NCBI RefSeq assembly: GCF_026745355.1
Contig: NC_079206.1
Location: 43,273,104 to 43,337,103, forward strand
Source of the DNA: Beta vulgaris subsp. vulgaris
Lineage: Eukaryota; Streptophyta; Magnoliopsida; Caryophyllales; Amaranthaceae
DNA: 64,000 bases
Reading direction: 5' to 3'
The notes under the pieces are model-generated. The model was not told the DNA's origin. It worked only from the letters and a program-made list of their open reading frames with translations, and searched no databases. Shown piece after piece: positions 1 to 13,100 of the stretch. Made by a program: the position numbers and the translations under genes. The stretch's first letter is position 1, and each line of letters begins with the position of its first letter.

Positions 1-181
1 AGACTCTAATCATGCAAGTCAGCGACTGCACTCATGCAGTCAGAACTTTTGTTTTCTTTGGAGCCAACCCTTCCCGTTATGGACCAATCTTTTGCATAAG
101 TAGCTGCAATATAGGGATTGAGTTTGTTTCATCTTCAGTTATTGTTGTGATCACTTACCCCAACCTTTTGATTTTTGGCAG
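1..181 (+). other. intron sequence upstream of the first visible SYTF exon
   Basis: This stretch precedes a good acceptor (pyrimidine-rich tract ending TTTTGGCAG at 172-181) for the exon starting at 182. The open frame that crosses it has no resemblance to the SMP domain expected upstream, so I read it as intron. The N-terminal exons of the gene (transmembrane anchor and start of the SMP domain) must lie left of the window. Confidence 0.6.
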
Positions 182-3100
182 AGGATACTGCATACAAGTT
201 TCATCTGGGAGACTGAAGAGATGAGCATTATGCTGCTTGCTAAACTAGCCAAGCCATTATATGGGACTGCTCGTATTGCCATAAACTATCTCCTCATCAA
301 GGGTGATGTATGTTCACAATTATACTTTGTCTATCATCATTCTCATTTCTTTTAAGATGAAGCCATATCATATATTTCGTTTCTCAACAAGTGAAAGACT
401 TTCCTTATTTGGAATAATCACAATAAGTGCAACCAAGCTCTAAATGGTAAAAAAAATTCACTCTTATTACAAATATGCCATCAAAAAGCAAGAGGGGACC
501 ACAACTTTTTTGTTCCATCACTTGAATTACTCTACTTTATTGTGGTCCCAACTTTCTCTCTCTACATTCCTTGGTAAGTCCCCACTTTCTCTATGTTTCA
601 CTTGTTGAGAAACGGAGGAAGTACATATTATGCTATACATTTTGATATGTCTAGAATGGTGATTTTGATCTCTGGATACTTAAAGTGGTTCCTCAAATTT
701 CCTCTTGTATTGTCATGGTTTTCTCTGTGATAGTGAATTATTGTGGGTCATGTATATTGCTTGCTAACTTTATTCGTGTCAGTAGTGCTGGACATGACTG
801 TCAACATTAATCTTTTTTGGGCTGCTTCACCTCGTGATCGAGACAATATGGTTGATCTTGCCAATTAACTAGATATTTTTGCTTATTTCTTATTCCTTAT
901 TTTGTAATGATGAGATTTCTATCAAGGCTTTAGCTGTTCCCATGCGAGGTTTGCTTGGTCCTTCTTCACTTAAATATAGATTTATGTTTTTCTCTCAGTC
1001 TTGATTTTTCAATAAAACAGCTTCTGTATTCTTGTTATATCAGTTTCTTTGGGTCATGGCCTTACTGAATATGCTGCAGTCTTCTCTCCTCTTCCTTTTT
1101 TAAGGATTTTTCTTTTGTTTGAATTTTAAAGAGATGGTATGAGGTTTTAGCTGATAATATTATTAAGTGGCCCATACAACTTTAATGATTATCTTAGTTT
1201 AAGCACTTTTTTGTGAGTTGATTAGTCACTAGGCTGCGAACATTATAATTATGCTAGTGTATACTCATAAATTGCGTCTCCTCAATTCACTATCCGATGA
1301 TTTTAATATATTGTCAGTCCTAAGTAGTCCGAACCAAAGAAAGAGCCAATGAATAACCTAACAATTTGTTTTATGAAAACCCCAAAACCTTTTGGTGCCC
1401 GATTATTTATCCATAATATTTGATTTGTTTTCATGGCCTACTTGTTTCAAAAGTTTAGTATAGAGAGATTCACTAAGGCCTTGGATTTTCGTAACACCCC
1501 AAATAATGATTGAAATGGTAATATTTTCATGCAAAAGTCAATACGGGATCTTTGCGTATATGCGCACATTCTGGACAATTTTTTGCTATTTGGACAAAGG
1601 CTTGCAGTGTGGCGGATTCGAGATTGTTATATTGGGTGGGCTAAAACTATATTAGTTAAATTTTCTTCAAAAACGGTAGTTACATACGTAATATTAAATG
1701 TGTATAAAACTAAAATGTTCATGAAATACAAAAGTCTCTATGGTTTCATAGTTTAGATTTTCCATCAAAAATTAATAATATAAAAATCTACAATATTATA
1801 AGACAATTATATCGTATGAGTTAAATGTGGAAACATAAAAATTGAAGAACTAGATGTTACCACCTTTGTTTATAGTGGAGGTGAGCACTTATATAGGTAT
1901 ATAACAAGCAATGCTATAAAACTTATATTTCCTTTGTTCTTTAAAACATTGTGACATTTTGACTCTTATGTTTGCTAACATGCGATTTTGACCATCATAT
2001 CTTATATATTAATTAGTTAAAACTATGAAAGATTTATGTTTCGAAAATATACCTTGAGGCAAATTTAATATATTATACACGGTTAATAATTGCTTTTATA
2101 TATCTCTTTCAATATGATACTCGACATTTATTTAGAAGAAAAAAGTGTGATCAATGATTCAAGTACTACTTTGAATGAAGGAAAAGAAACAAATGGGAAA
2201 CCCCTGCCTAAACAAATCCTAACATACTATGATGCTAAAGCCTAAAATTGATCGGCCCTCCACAAAAAACAAAAGTACAGAAAATTTTAAAAAGTGAATT
2301 AATGGAAATTATAACGCTGTTTATTAGAGTTAGAACTTAGAAATCAGGTCACCTTACCTCCAAATACAAAAGTAAAGAAGCCTAAATTTAAAGCAAATAA
2401 GCTGATGTATGAGGACTCAAACGCGGATGTGGAGTATTACAATCAAATATGAAAGTTGGCGACTAACCGAGCATAATTGTCTCTCTCTCTCCCCCCTATG
2501 TCTTCAATATAATTTATTTATAGGCAATTTCTTTCACGGGATGGGCCATGGCCCTGATAGGACACCCCTTAGATCCGCCGCTCTTGCACTTTGCGCACAA
2601 GGCATGCGAGCAGGTGGTGACCTGGGGCAAAGTCTTCTTTGTGTCCAGCGGTCGGATGCCTTTTCAAAGGTATCCAAACTTAAGAGGATGCCAAGCATTT
2701 GTGCAAATACATTGTCTACGCAAGAGGCTTGCGTCACATGCACGATGATAGCGGCATTTGTTGTTTTCATTTCTTAATCTAATTTTCATTTATTTTTTCT
2801 ATAAGAAGGCCCCATATTCACCGGTTTTTGGCACACTTTCACAAACACTCTATTTCATATCTAGTATTTCTCTCACATTTCTGCTCTAGATGTCATTGAT
2901 TCACTCATATTTATGTAATGAATCAACCTAGGGAGAGGGACACTTTTGGTATTGCATAATTAGTTAATTTTAGTAGTAGCTTGAAGAATAAGTTAGGGAG
3001 TTAGTGAGGAAATATCTCAATAAATAGAATAGATTAGGGAGAAAGAAATTATGTTGAATATTGATAAGAAAATTAGGTAAAATTTTAAGAGTTCAATGGG

Positions 3101-6100
3101 AAAAGAAGCCTCTCGAAAGCTTATAATTATCATCTGATTTTACTGTTTTTTCCAGAAATTATCAGCTAAAGTCATCATATCTTCTATATCAGTTTCTTAA
3201 ATCCAGTCTAAGCCATGTCAGTTCATTACAATTTACAAACACATAAAGAAGTTATGCTAGTTAACTTACTTTTCTAAACACTTTCTAATGGCTAAAATCA
3301 CTGCTCGATCTAAAGTCCGTAAATCCTTAATGCCTAGGCAACGAAGGTATAATATCTTATGTTATTTATATTTCTTTCTCTTCATTTTGTTTCTTTATTT
3401 TTTTTTTATCAAAACTTGTGTATACATGATGTTGATTTTCTATCGATTTTCATATTTGTGTATGATTTGAGCACTAATGCTATTTATGCTTTATGCTTTG
3501 TTATTGTTCTTAATCATTTGATGTTTTCACCACTATGTGTGTCATTGCTGATTGAAGACCTATTAAGTGGTTGGTCATGCTTAATGATATAATAAGGACA
3601 AGTGCATTAGGAACCAAGTAAAATGAATTTTTAAAACTTATCACCTGAAAGTATTCTTTGTATGTTTTTCATTCAGTTTTGGACAAATTTTTGTTAGAGT
3701 GTAATGTTTTATATGTGGTACTTTTAGTTAATAAATTTGATATCAATCGTGTTGAGTGGAGGCCAATAATGGACAAATCCAAGCTCCTAGCTTTATTTGT
3801 ACCTTCACCTCTCAGCTCCTATCTACTGTTCATGACTCAAATATGGAGGAGTGGAGGCGAAATGCCAAGCGTATTAGTCCTGAATAGTTGGCCTGAAGGT
3901 TGTTACTATTGTTGTCTCTTTTGTGGAATCTAATTGGGTTTATGAGTCTTCACTGAAAGACTTGTTGGCGGCTCCTCATATGTCATTCCATTGAGCGTAG
4001 AAAATACATGCTTATCTGTGTAGAATTACCACATATAGTATTTTTCAAATTAATTGGGTTAAACAGGTTACTTGTTTAATATGTAGGTCAAATTAGGGTC
4101 TAGTTTTGCGAACTTGTTTGTTATGAAAACTTGTTTGTTAAATGAGTTGTGACTTTCAACCCATTTATTATCAATCTGAAGTCCTGAACACAAAACTGAA
4201 CCAGCCTACAACTAGTTAAATACTATAAAAATTCACAACCTCAAGTGTATGTGTGCGTGATTAGGATTGTCACCCCTGTATATTAGGCGGTCTCCATACA
4301 TGTCATGTGACCAAACTAACCATAAAAAACTAACCTATTTGTAACTAAACTAACCATAAAAAAATGTTTCCAATATAGTGCAATACTTCTAGTGGTTCTT
4401 TCCTTTTTCTCACTATATTTTCCATCTCTGTCAATTCTCTTTCCTGTCACTTTCCCTGCAAATTCTTTAGCATACGGCAAATTGTATTTTTCGAAAATTA
4501 CGAGGTTTTGTTATTGTCATGTAAAATTTATGCTCTTGGGATTTTGGTTACCTGGACAAGAATTATAATAGCAACATCATCTATTGTGAATTTTGCTAAC
4601 AATCTCTGGGAGGTATTTTAGTCAATACTGCAGAATTTCAGAATGCTATTGTGAAAGCACATTTTTTGTTTTTAATGAATTGCTGACCATCTTTTGTGAA
4701 ATTATATTGTGTCATGTGAGTCTTTTTAAGGACCTTAACTGATGTTTTCCCATCTCTAATGTTAAAACTTTTTTTGGCATTGCTTTGTCAATTATGACAC
4801 ATTTTTGCTGTCCATTCTAATCATCAGCTGCAATTGATGCCTGTGCTGGATGGAAGAGCAGTTCTATACTCCTTTGTATCTGTTCCGGAGGTGCGGCTAG
4901 GTGTTGCCCTGGGAAGTGGTGGAAGTCAACTCCCAGGAATGGAGCTGTCTGTTGTTTCTTCATGGCTGGTATGATAAGCTGACTGTCAAAACTGAAAACA
5001 TGCATTTTAGTAAGAACTATTCTGGTAGCACTGTATCTGTCATTCTTACTGTGCTTTGTATTATTCAAGGAAGGATATACACCCTACTGCACTATATAAT
5101 TACAGTTGTTCGAAAACTATTTTGATCAAGAAGCTGACTGTCTTTGTATATGTGCAACTGTCCATCAATATTCTCATTATTTTACTAAAGTAGATGTACA
5201 TTTGATAGACTCGTAATTGGAAATTGAAGTGGTAATTGCAGTATAAGTGGAAACACATTAATATATAGAGATTTCTTCTTCTTAAGAAAAGTAATACATC
5301 TCGATGTCCTTAAAATCAAAATGGAATAAGGTTCAAGTAAGTCGGAAAGAAGTAGCATCTTTTAGTGTCAGATTTTTCCTGAAAGCGAATCTCTGTACCA
5401 TGTGAGCTATAGCTTGTCTGTAATCACCCTGATTCGGAACTGATTGCAGTATCGAATAAGTTCAGGCTTCTATTCAAAAATCACATAGTAATTCTTGTTC
5501 CAGTGGTCCTCACATTCATGGCATTTCCCATGTAGGTCAAACTCTTGACTGACACCCTAGTTAAAACGATGGTTGAACCTCGTCGTCGTTGTCTCGCTCT
5601 ATCAGCTGTACAGCTAGGGAAAAGGGCAGTAGGTGGAATACTTTATGTAACAGTAGTTGGTGCAAGTCATATTTCTAAATCTCTAGTTAGAGGAAGCCCT
5701 ACCAGGAGACAAGATGATTCGAATCATGCCTCAGAAGAGAATCTTGTCAAGGATGTGAAGACGTTTGTGGAAGTAGAGGTTGAAGAAATTATCAGGAGAA
5801 CAGATGCAAAGCCAGGCTCTAGTCCACAATGGGATTCCACATTTAATATGGTTTTACATGATGATGTGGGAGTCCTGCGAATCCGTCTTTATGAATCTTC
5901 TCCTGGCAGTGTGAAGTTCGACCAACTAGCAACTTGTGAAATTAAGGTAATGTTGCACTTTTGTAATTCGTGTATTCAGTATGAAGCCTTCAACTAATTC
6001 AGTTGTTCTCTCTGAATTGCTAATATCTGCACTATCGTCTAAGAATCACTCTAATATTTATTATAAAAAAATAATAATTAAAGAATCACTTTAATATTCA

Positions 6101-9100
6101 CTTCTTATTCCTACATATTGACCCCTCTTCAAACACATACTACATGCAGAAACCTAAATTTGTTTGAGGTTATGGCAGGATACACTTTGTATTTGGGTGT
6201 GCACCTTGGTAGTTGAAATTTAATAGATCTGCAGTATTGTCTTAGCTTTGAATCTTTTCAAGACACCGTGTTCAACTGATAATTGAAACCAAGATGCTCC
6301 TTTTAACAAAGTATTCCTATTGCACATCCTTACCATATGACTGTCGGGAGTTGTTACATTTCTCCCTTCATAAGACAGGATAGGCTGCCTTCTGCGAACT
6401 TTAAATGTACTGCAAAATTGTCCAATGTAGACTTTTTCAATCCTTTTACGGAGAGACCAGATAGTTTCTAATTTGTCAAAGTTTTGCTTCCAAAGAATCA
6501 GATGTATTACGGATAATATCAGTATGCAAGGATATTAGTGGTGTCAAATTATCTCAGCATACTCGTTTATCCTGCTTGCATTCTAATATGTTCAGGGGAT
6601 TAGCTTATCTTCCATTTATCAACTCCGAATCCATTTGATAACTTCTACAAGATTATGCATGTAGTATCATTCATGAGCTTGCAATGTAAATCTTACGAGC
6701 AATACTGTCACTTCTGAATTCAGATTAGATATTGCGATGATGATTCCACGATATTTTGGGCGCTAGGTCCTGATTCAGGAGTCATAGTCAAACGTGCTGA
6801 GTGTTGCGGAAAAGAAATCAAAATGAGTATTCCATTTGAGGAATTGGATTCGGGGGAGGTACAAATATATTTTGCTTTTGCACATTTTATCAACTCTTTG
6901 TTTTCATGCATAAGCTTGTCAATGGTTTAAATCTTAGATTTTGGATATAAAAGTATTCAGTTAACATCGATTTCTTATTCAATCTACAAAACAATAGTTC
7001 CACCATATACTGAATGTAATTCATGTTATAGGAATGTCCATTTGAAGTGCAGTTGAAGGTTCATTATTGCTTGAGTTATGTATTTAATGGACTCACGGCT
7101 TTGGTGTTTTTATTATTGCGAAATAGCCAATATTTTTGTATAGGGTCAATAGGAAACACCCTCTTTGCTATATAGGAGTTAGGCTGCATAGTTTTGAATC
7201 CCTGCACTGCCAAGTGTGGGACAGTGGGAGCCTCGTTCGAGGCATTTGGGTACATTGATGTTGATGTTGCAACTTATATGATTGATAAATCTTGCAGTTA
7301 ATAGTGAGACTTGTTCTAAAAGAATGGCAATTCTTGGATGGTTCACATACCTTTCGTTTAAATCATGGTGCTCATCCATCATTACATGGATTGTCAAATT
7401 CAAAAACTGGAAGAAAACTTTATGTCAATGTAAAAGAAGCCAAAGATTTTCCTGTAAAGGAGAAATCTGGAAAATCTGAGCCTTATGTTAAGTTGCAGTA
7501 TGGGAAGGTCTGTTATCTCTCTGTTCTCTCTCATGGATAGTTTGGGTAATTTCCATAAAAAGGTACTTGGAGTTTCTAATGTTCATGCATCATGTCATTA
7601 TCTTTTAAATGTCAGATTGTCCAGAGAACAAGGGCTGTGCCACAGACCTCAAATCCTATCTGGAACCAGACATTCGAATTTGATGAGATTGCAGGGGGTG
7701 AATATCTCAAGTTAAAATGTTTATATGAAGAAACATTTGGAGATGATGTCATTGGTAGTGCAACTGTGAACTTGGAAGGACTCGAGGAGGGTTCAGTTAG
7801 AGATACGCCTGTACCCCTTGAAAAAACAAATTCTGGGGAAGTGAGGCTGCAGATCAAAGCTGTGAGTGAGGTATGTCTTTTCTATTAGGAATAGATTTGT
7901 TTGAGAAGTGTTCACTGAGGTATTTTGGATTAATGATTTTAAATACAGGATCCTTGATACTGTCCTTATTGTGAGGTACCCTAAAATCTGATATTATCTC
8001 ATGAATGTACTTCATTACTCATATTTTGAACGTATGTAAATAATAGCATATGCAAAAGGATAATATCTATATATGTTTAGAATCTGTGAAACATCATCAT
8101 TGAACATGACAGAACTGTTGCTAGTATTGGGATGATACCTCTCTAATAACTTGCTGAGCTCAGAATTCAGAATTCTTCAAATTATTGAGCCAAGTTTGAA
8201 GTAACCTTCATGAAATGCATGGAATGCTTGCATTCATTTGTAAAATGTTTCCAGTTTATTATGTAACATATAAATTTGATATAAGAGAGAGAAATGCAAA
8301 AGTTTGTCCTAAAATGTACAAGTCAGTCATAACATCTTTGTGCTTGGACATTTGATAGTGGCCCACCTGCAATATTATGCATATTTTGACACAAGAATCA
8401 AGATTTAAAGAATTGGTTGGTGTTTCTTCTGCCCATTTTGCATTTTTATTGTATACATGGTTTTTCAATGACTCGACAAACTATAAACCAACCTTAATGT
8501 ATTGACAGATCTATGGACATTATAATTTTCATAATAATTATTCCCGGCAGTGTCTAATTTTATGCAAGGTGTTAACCCAAGAAGTCTACTTCCATGTTAT
8601 ATAGTTACTGAGTTTTTTTGGTCTAGGTCTCGAATGGTGGGCCAGGTAATGGATGGATTGAGCTTGTTCTCATCGAGGCGAAGGATCTTGTCGGTGCTGA
8701 CTTCAGGGGAACAAGTGACCCATATGTTAAAGTCCAGTATGGAAATGAGACGAGGAGAACAAAGGTAGTATGCTGAAACATGGTTTTCTATACCTGAGAT
8801 GTAGCCTTAATGTCAATGTAGCAATAAGTCACGGGAAGTCTGGAACTGCTTAGGAAGTTGTTGCGTTAATTGTATGTAGCAATATGAGTTGCTGGCTTGC
8901 TTGTCAGTGGGCAAGGCTGGTGACATGTTTTGACCTCCTAAAACCTGTCTTTGCCACATTTGTGGTGCTGTTTGGCCAAGTTTAGAGTGTCATGCTTTTT
9001 AAAGATGACCCTGTTCTTATATTTCCTACTTTGGTTTGCAAGTGCTATTAAATATAGTGCTTAAATTTTACTTTGGCATATCCGTGAAGGTTGTATACAG

Positions 9101-9809
9101 GACTCTGGATCCTATATGGAACCAAACGTTTGAATTTTCTGATGATGGAAGTCAATTGGAATTGCACGTGAGAGACCACAATGCTATATTGTCCTCATCG
9201 AGCATTGGCAACTGCGTAGTAGAATATCAGAGATTGCCTCCTAATGAATTATTTGATAAGTGGATACCTCTGCAAGGAGTTAAAAAGGGTGAGATACATG
9301 TTCAAGTAATAAGAAGGATACCAGATCTGCAGACGAAACCCAGTGTAGATTCTGATTTATTGTCAAACAGAGCTCATGCTACTTCCGACCAGGTAGAAAT
9401 TTCATTAGTGACAATTATTAGTTTTTTCTTACAATATTGTGAAAGTTATTGTCCGCTCGTTTTTTGGCTAGCTGGTCTGACCAGCGACCATCTGACCTGA
9501 AACTAGTCCCTCTATATGCCGGGTACTTATTTATGAAAGTTATTGTCCATTCCTTTTCCCTGATTTATGCTTCTGCATGATTTTACATAGATGAAGCAAT
9601 TGTTCGTCAAGCTTCAGTCTTCAGTTGAGGCGAACAACACTGAAGAACTGTCGAGTACTTTGAGTGAACTTCAAAGCTTGGAAGACTCGCAGGAACAATA
9701 TATGCTTCAGCTTGAGACTGAAAGAACACTTCTACTCAACAAGATTAGCGACTTAGGCCAGGAACTGCTCAATTCATCTCCGAACATCAGCAGGAGAATT
9801 TCCTATTAG
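182..9809 (+). CDS. SYTF: synaptotagmin-like SMP/C2-domain protein (SYTF / NTMC2T3 type), 3' nine exons
   Basis: Nine in-phase exons, all with GT-AG borders: 182-307, 4828-4968, 5536-5946, 6724-6858, 7298-7507, 7616-7870, 8627-8764, 9090-9392 and 9591-9809 (stop TAG). They give 645 residues. Exons 1-2 carry the end of an SMP lipid-transfer domain (LLAKLAKPLYGTARIAIN, then LYSFVSVPEVRLGVALGSGG). A first C2 domain starts at GGILYVTVV in exon 3, a second at GRKLYVNVKEAKDF in exon 5, and a third at GWIELVLIEAKDLVGADF in exon 7. The last exon is a heptad-like coiled coil (ELSSTLSELQSLEDSQEQY). This order matches Arabidopsis SYTF (At3g18370, about 815 aa), so about 170 N-terminal residues are missing to the left. 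Family members tether the ER to the plasma membrane and move lipids. In the second C2 the calcium-site Asp of the usual SDPYV is Glu (SEPYV), while the third keeps SDPYV. No frameshift or stop was seen. The family assignment is firm; the exact paralogue is likely. Confidence 0.92.
370..621. mobile_element. Stowaway-like MITE in SYTF intron
   Basis: A terminal inverted pair, TTTCGTTTCTCAACAAGTGA at 376-395 and its complement TTCACTTGTTGAGAAACG, brackets about 250 bp without coding sequence. The right end reads CGGAGGAAG next to TA, the usual Stowaway/mariner end (CTTCCTCCG). The left tip has drifted. Confidence 0.6.
622..4827. other. large SYTF intron, remainder
   Basis: Intron of 4.5 kb between donor 308 (GTATGT) and acceptor 4826-4827. 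It is AT-rich with only short spurious frames. The one compositional exception is 2535-2770, a GC-rich island described in the findings. No exon that would maintain the SYTF frame was found. Confidence 0.6.
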
Positions 9810-10045
9810 CTATTGCTACCTAATAAGCAGTGATAGCAAACTGCTGTTAATTGAACGAAATTGAAGTATTGCAATGAATACGGTATAGGAGGAAGAAAAA
9901 GAAATGTATAACGTTAAGTGCTACTAGTGTAATTATTAGCTTTAGCTTTTACGTGAATAAGACCGATATTGTATGTAATTGTCTCAGATGGAAAAAAAAA
10001 AAGAGTGGCTTTTTTTAGAATAGATTTTCTTACTCCTAAAATTGA
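9810..10045 (+). other. SYTF 3' UTR and downstream flank
   Basis: After the TAG at 9807-9809 the sequence is AT-rich, with near-canonical polyadenylation elements (AATAAG at 9821 and at 9956). The A-run at 9993-10003 may be genomic. The LINE poly(A) tract begins at about 10049, so the retroelement sits roughly 240 bp past the stop codon. Confidence 0.5.
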
Positions 10046-10110
10046 AGTTTTTTTTTTTTGACAACGTGGAAAACTTACAAGGGAAAACTAACAGACTAAC
10101 AAAATAAAAA

Positions 10111-13100
10111 TCAATGCGCAACAAAGGGTAAACTAGGGTTGCGGGAGGATTTAGCCAGATCATGAGCAACTGCAACATCCGCTCGGCCAACTTTCATAAT
10201 ACAACACCCTCGTAGGGAAGTAGCCATGTGTTTGATGTCGGAGATAGTGTGCTGAAGATAGCTTAGTGTACTAGACGCAGAGCTTATAGTGGAAATGAGA
10301 TTTGCTGAGTCTGTATAAACTATTACATTCTCAAAAGAATTGTGCTTCGCCCAGAGCAGACCTAGGCGGCAAGCGTGAGCTTCCACCTGGAGCGCTGAGG
10401 TCGCTCTCATCACTTGGCTCTCGTGGACTTGATAATCTGAGTAACTGATGTCGGCTACCCAGGTTGCTACAGCAAGATGCGAAGTCTTATCCCACGCTCC
10501 ATCGCATCGAAAAAGGATGTCAATGGTCGATTGATGGAATTGACCATACGTGACCATATGAAAGCCCGGTGGAGGGCCATCGGTTAGAACAGGTGGCTGT
10601 GGAGTAGGGCAGTGGTTCGCAAGCAAAGAGTGTTCTTGGCCTCCTTTGTCGTATAATCCTTTGAACACGTTAATAGTTGCTCTTACGTTATTAAAAATCT
10701 GAGCATTTCCGGTCTTCCAAATGGCCTAGAGTGTTCCAATAAAATCCGGGATCTACGAGCCATGGCTACCATCGTACAGATTACAATACATTGGGACACC
10801 CAATCACGGAAAGGTTGTTGGTTCGAAGTGCAGGCATGGGTAGAAGGGCCCATGTCCCAGACTTCCTTAGCAAGGGGACACTGCCAAAAGAGATGGTCAT
10901 TGTCTTCTTTGTCATGCAGACAGATGCGACATTCCTCTGTGATGACGAGCCCTCGTCGGAAGAGGTTAGCTGAAGTTGCGAGGCTATTTTGCCACAATTT
11001 CCAAGTAAAAATTTTCCATTTTGGCATGATGTTCAAATGCCCGAGAATACGACAAAATCGCTTCTGGTCATCTGTCATGCTACACATATCGTTTTGCTGG
11101 TGTTATAGAGTGATCACATAACCGGTTTTGGTAGAGTAGTTCCCAGACTGAGTTAGCGGCCAGATTCGGCTGTCAGCACTGGAGCCTGTGGCCGGTAGTT
11201 CTATCTCCGAGATCTGACGAACACTAGTGGGAGTGAACAAGCGGTGAAGTTAACGGTAATCCCATCCATTAGTTGGTGAGTGAATGAGATCAGCTACTTT
11301 TAAGAACGCAGCCTCACGAATAGGACTATTATCTTTCATAACCGGGGTACCACCACGGACCCATTTATCTCTCGAAGCATTGATAGAGAGGCCGTTCCCA
11401 ACTTTCCAAAGGCAAGTAGAGAGCATGGCTTGGCTGGCATTGTAGACACCCGTTGCGCCCCAAGAGACGTTTCTACGTCGTGTAGATCTATAAAGCTGAG
11501 TAAAGTTACACTGAGCGTAGATGTGAGATAAGAGCAGTTGCGGTTGCTGCTGAATTCGCCAAGCTTGCTTCATAAGAAGCACCGTATTGAGAGCCGCTAT
11601 ATTGCGAATACCAAGGCCACCAAGGCCTTTAAGCTGATGAAGGATCTCCTTTCTCCGCCAGTGGACGCCTTTATCTTGGGCATTAGTCCAAAAAAACCGA
11701 GCTAACATACCATCTAATTTACCGGCGATAGTAGAGGGGATATGGAAGACAGACAACTGATTAACAACCGAGGCCACCAAGATGGAATTTATGATGATAA
11801 GTTTAGAAGCCTGGCTGAGCCCTTTACTCTTCCAATGAGAAATTTGGGTTGACATTTTGTCGAGAAGTGGTGTAAAATGTTGGACCTTCCGCCCGTTAAT
11901 GTCCACATTGACTCCTAAATAAGTACCAACGGAATCTTGAGCCTCCATTCTGAAGATTTCTTTGTAACGTAGCTTCATATGCCCTGCAATGTTTGGGCTG
12001 AATTTCATGATTTATTTATGGAGACTCAGCATATGGCCTGAGATGGAGCAGAAGCGATCCAGTAGGGTCTTTAAGTTGTGACAGGCCTCCTCAGAGGCTC
12101 GAATGAAAAACATGGAGTCATCGGCAAAAAATAGGTGATAAATAGGAGGACTCCACCGAGAGCTCTTAATTCCCTGGAAACTCTTGATATCAACTGCAAG
12201 TGAAGTCATACGAGAGAGAATGTCCATGCAAAAAAGGAACATATATGGAGATAACGGGTCGCCTTGTCTTAAACCACAATTTAGCTGAAAAGGCGTTGAA
12301 GCGGCTCCATTTATTAGTATGCGGAAGGAAACGGTCGAGAGACATTGATGGATCAGATTAACCCAGGGGACAGGGAAACTATAAGCCAAGAGAACTCTGG
12401 TGAGGAAGTGTCAGTGAACTCGGTCATATGCTTTGTTCATGTCTATTTTAATCGCCGCCAGATGACGGACCTCGAACGCTGCTTGTTTATTCTATGAAGG
12501 ATTTCGTGGGAGAGGAGAATATTATCTGACATTTGACGGCCTGGAATAAAAGCATTCTGAAAGTTGTCAATAAGACCAGGGATCAAAGGTTGCATTCGAG
12601 CGACCAAACACTTCGATACACACTTGTAGAGAACATTGCATAGGCTAATTGGACGCAAATGGTTAACTTCCTCCGGAGGATCCTTTTTGGGAATAAGCAC
12701 TTGTTAGTCGAGTACAAACACCTGGGAAACTATACAAGAGGGGGGGTGAATCGTAGTTGAGGAGAAATTTTCAATTTTGTAAGCGGAATTAAAACAAACT
12801 CGAAATTAGAAAGAGACAAGCACACAAGATTTTTACAAGGAAAACTTCCTAGGCCCAATAGGAAGAAAAACCTTGACCACGAGGGATTTTGACTCAAATT
12901 CTCTTTAATATACTAGGCCAAAAGACTCTCTTTAGTACAACCTAATATCGGACCTTCTCTGTTCCTCTAGGAACTTGTTCCCCAGTCACCTTGTTCCCGC
13001 TGAACACGTGACTTTCTCTATCTCTTGACTTCACTAGAAGTCTTCTCTTTCTCTTTCTATTTCTCTTTATCTTGAATACAAGAATATTCTCTTAATTTTC

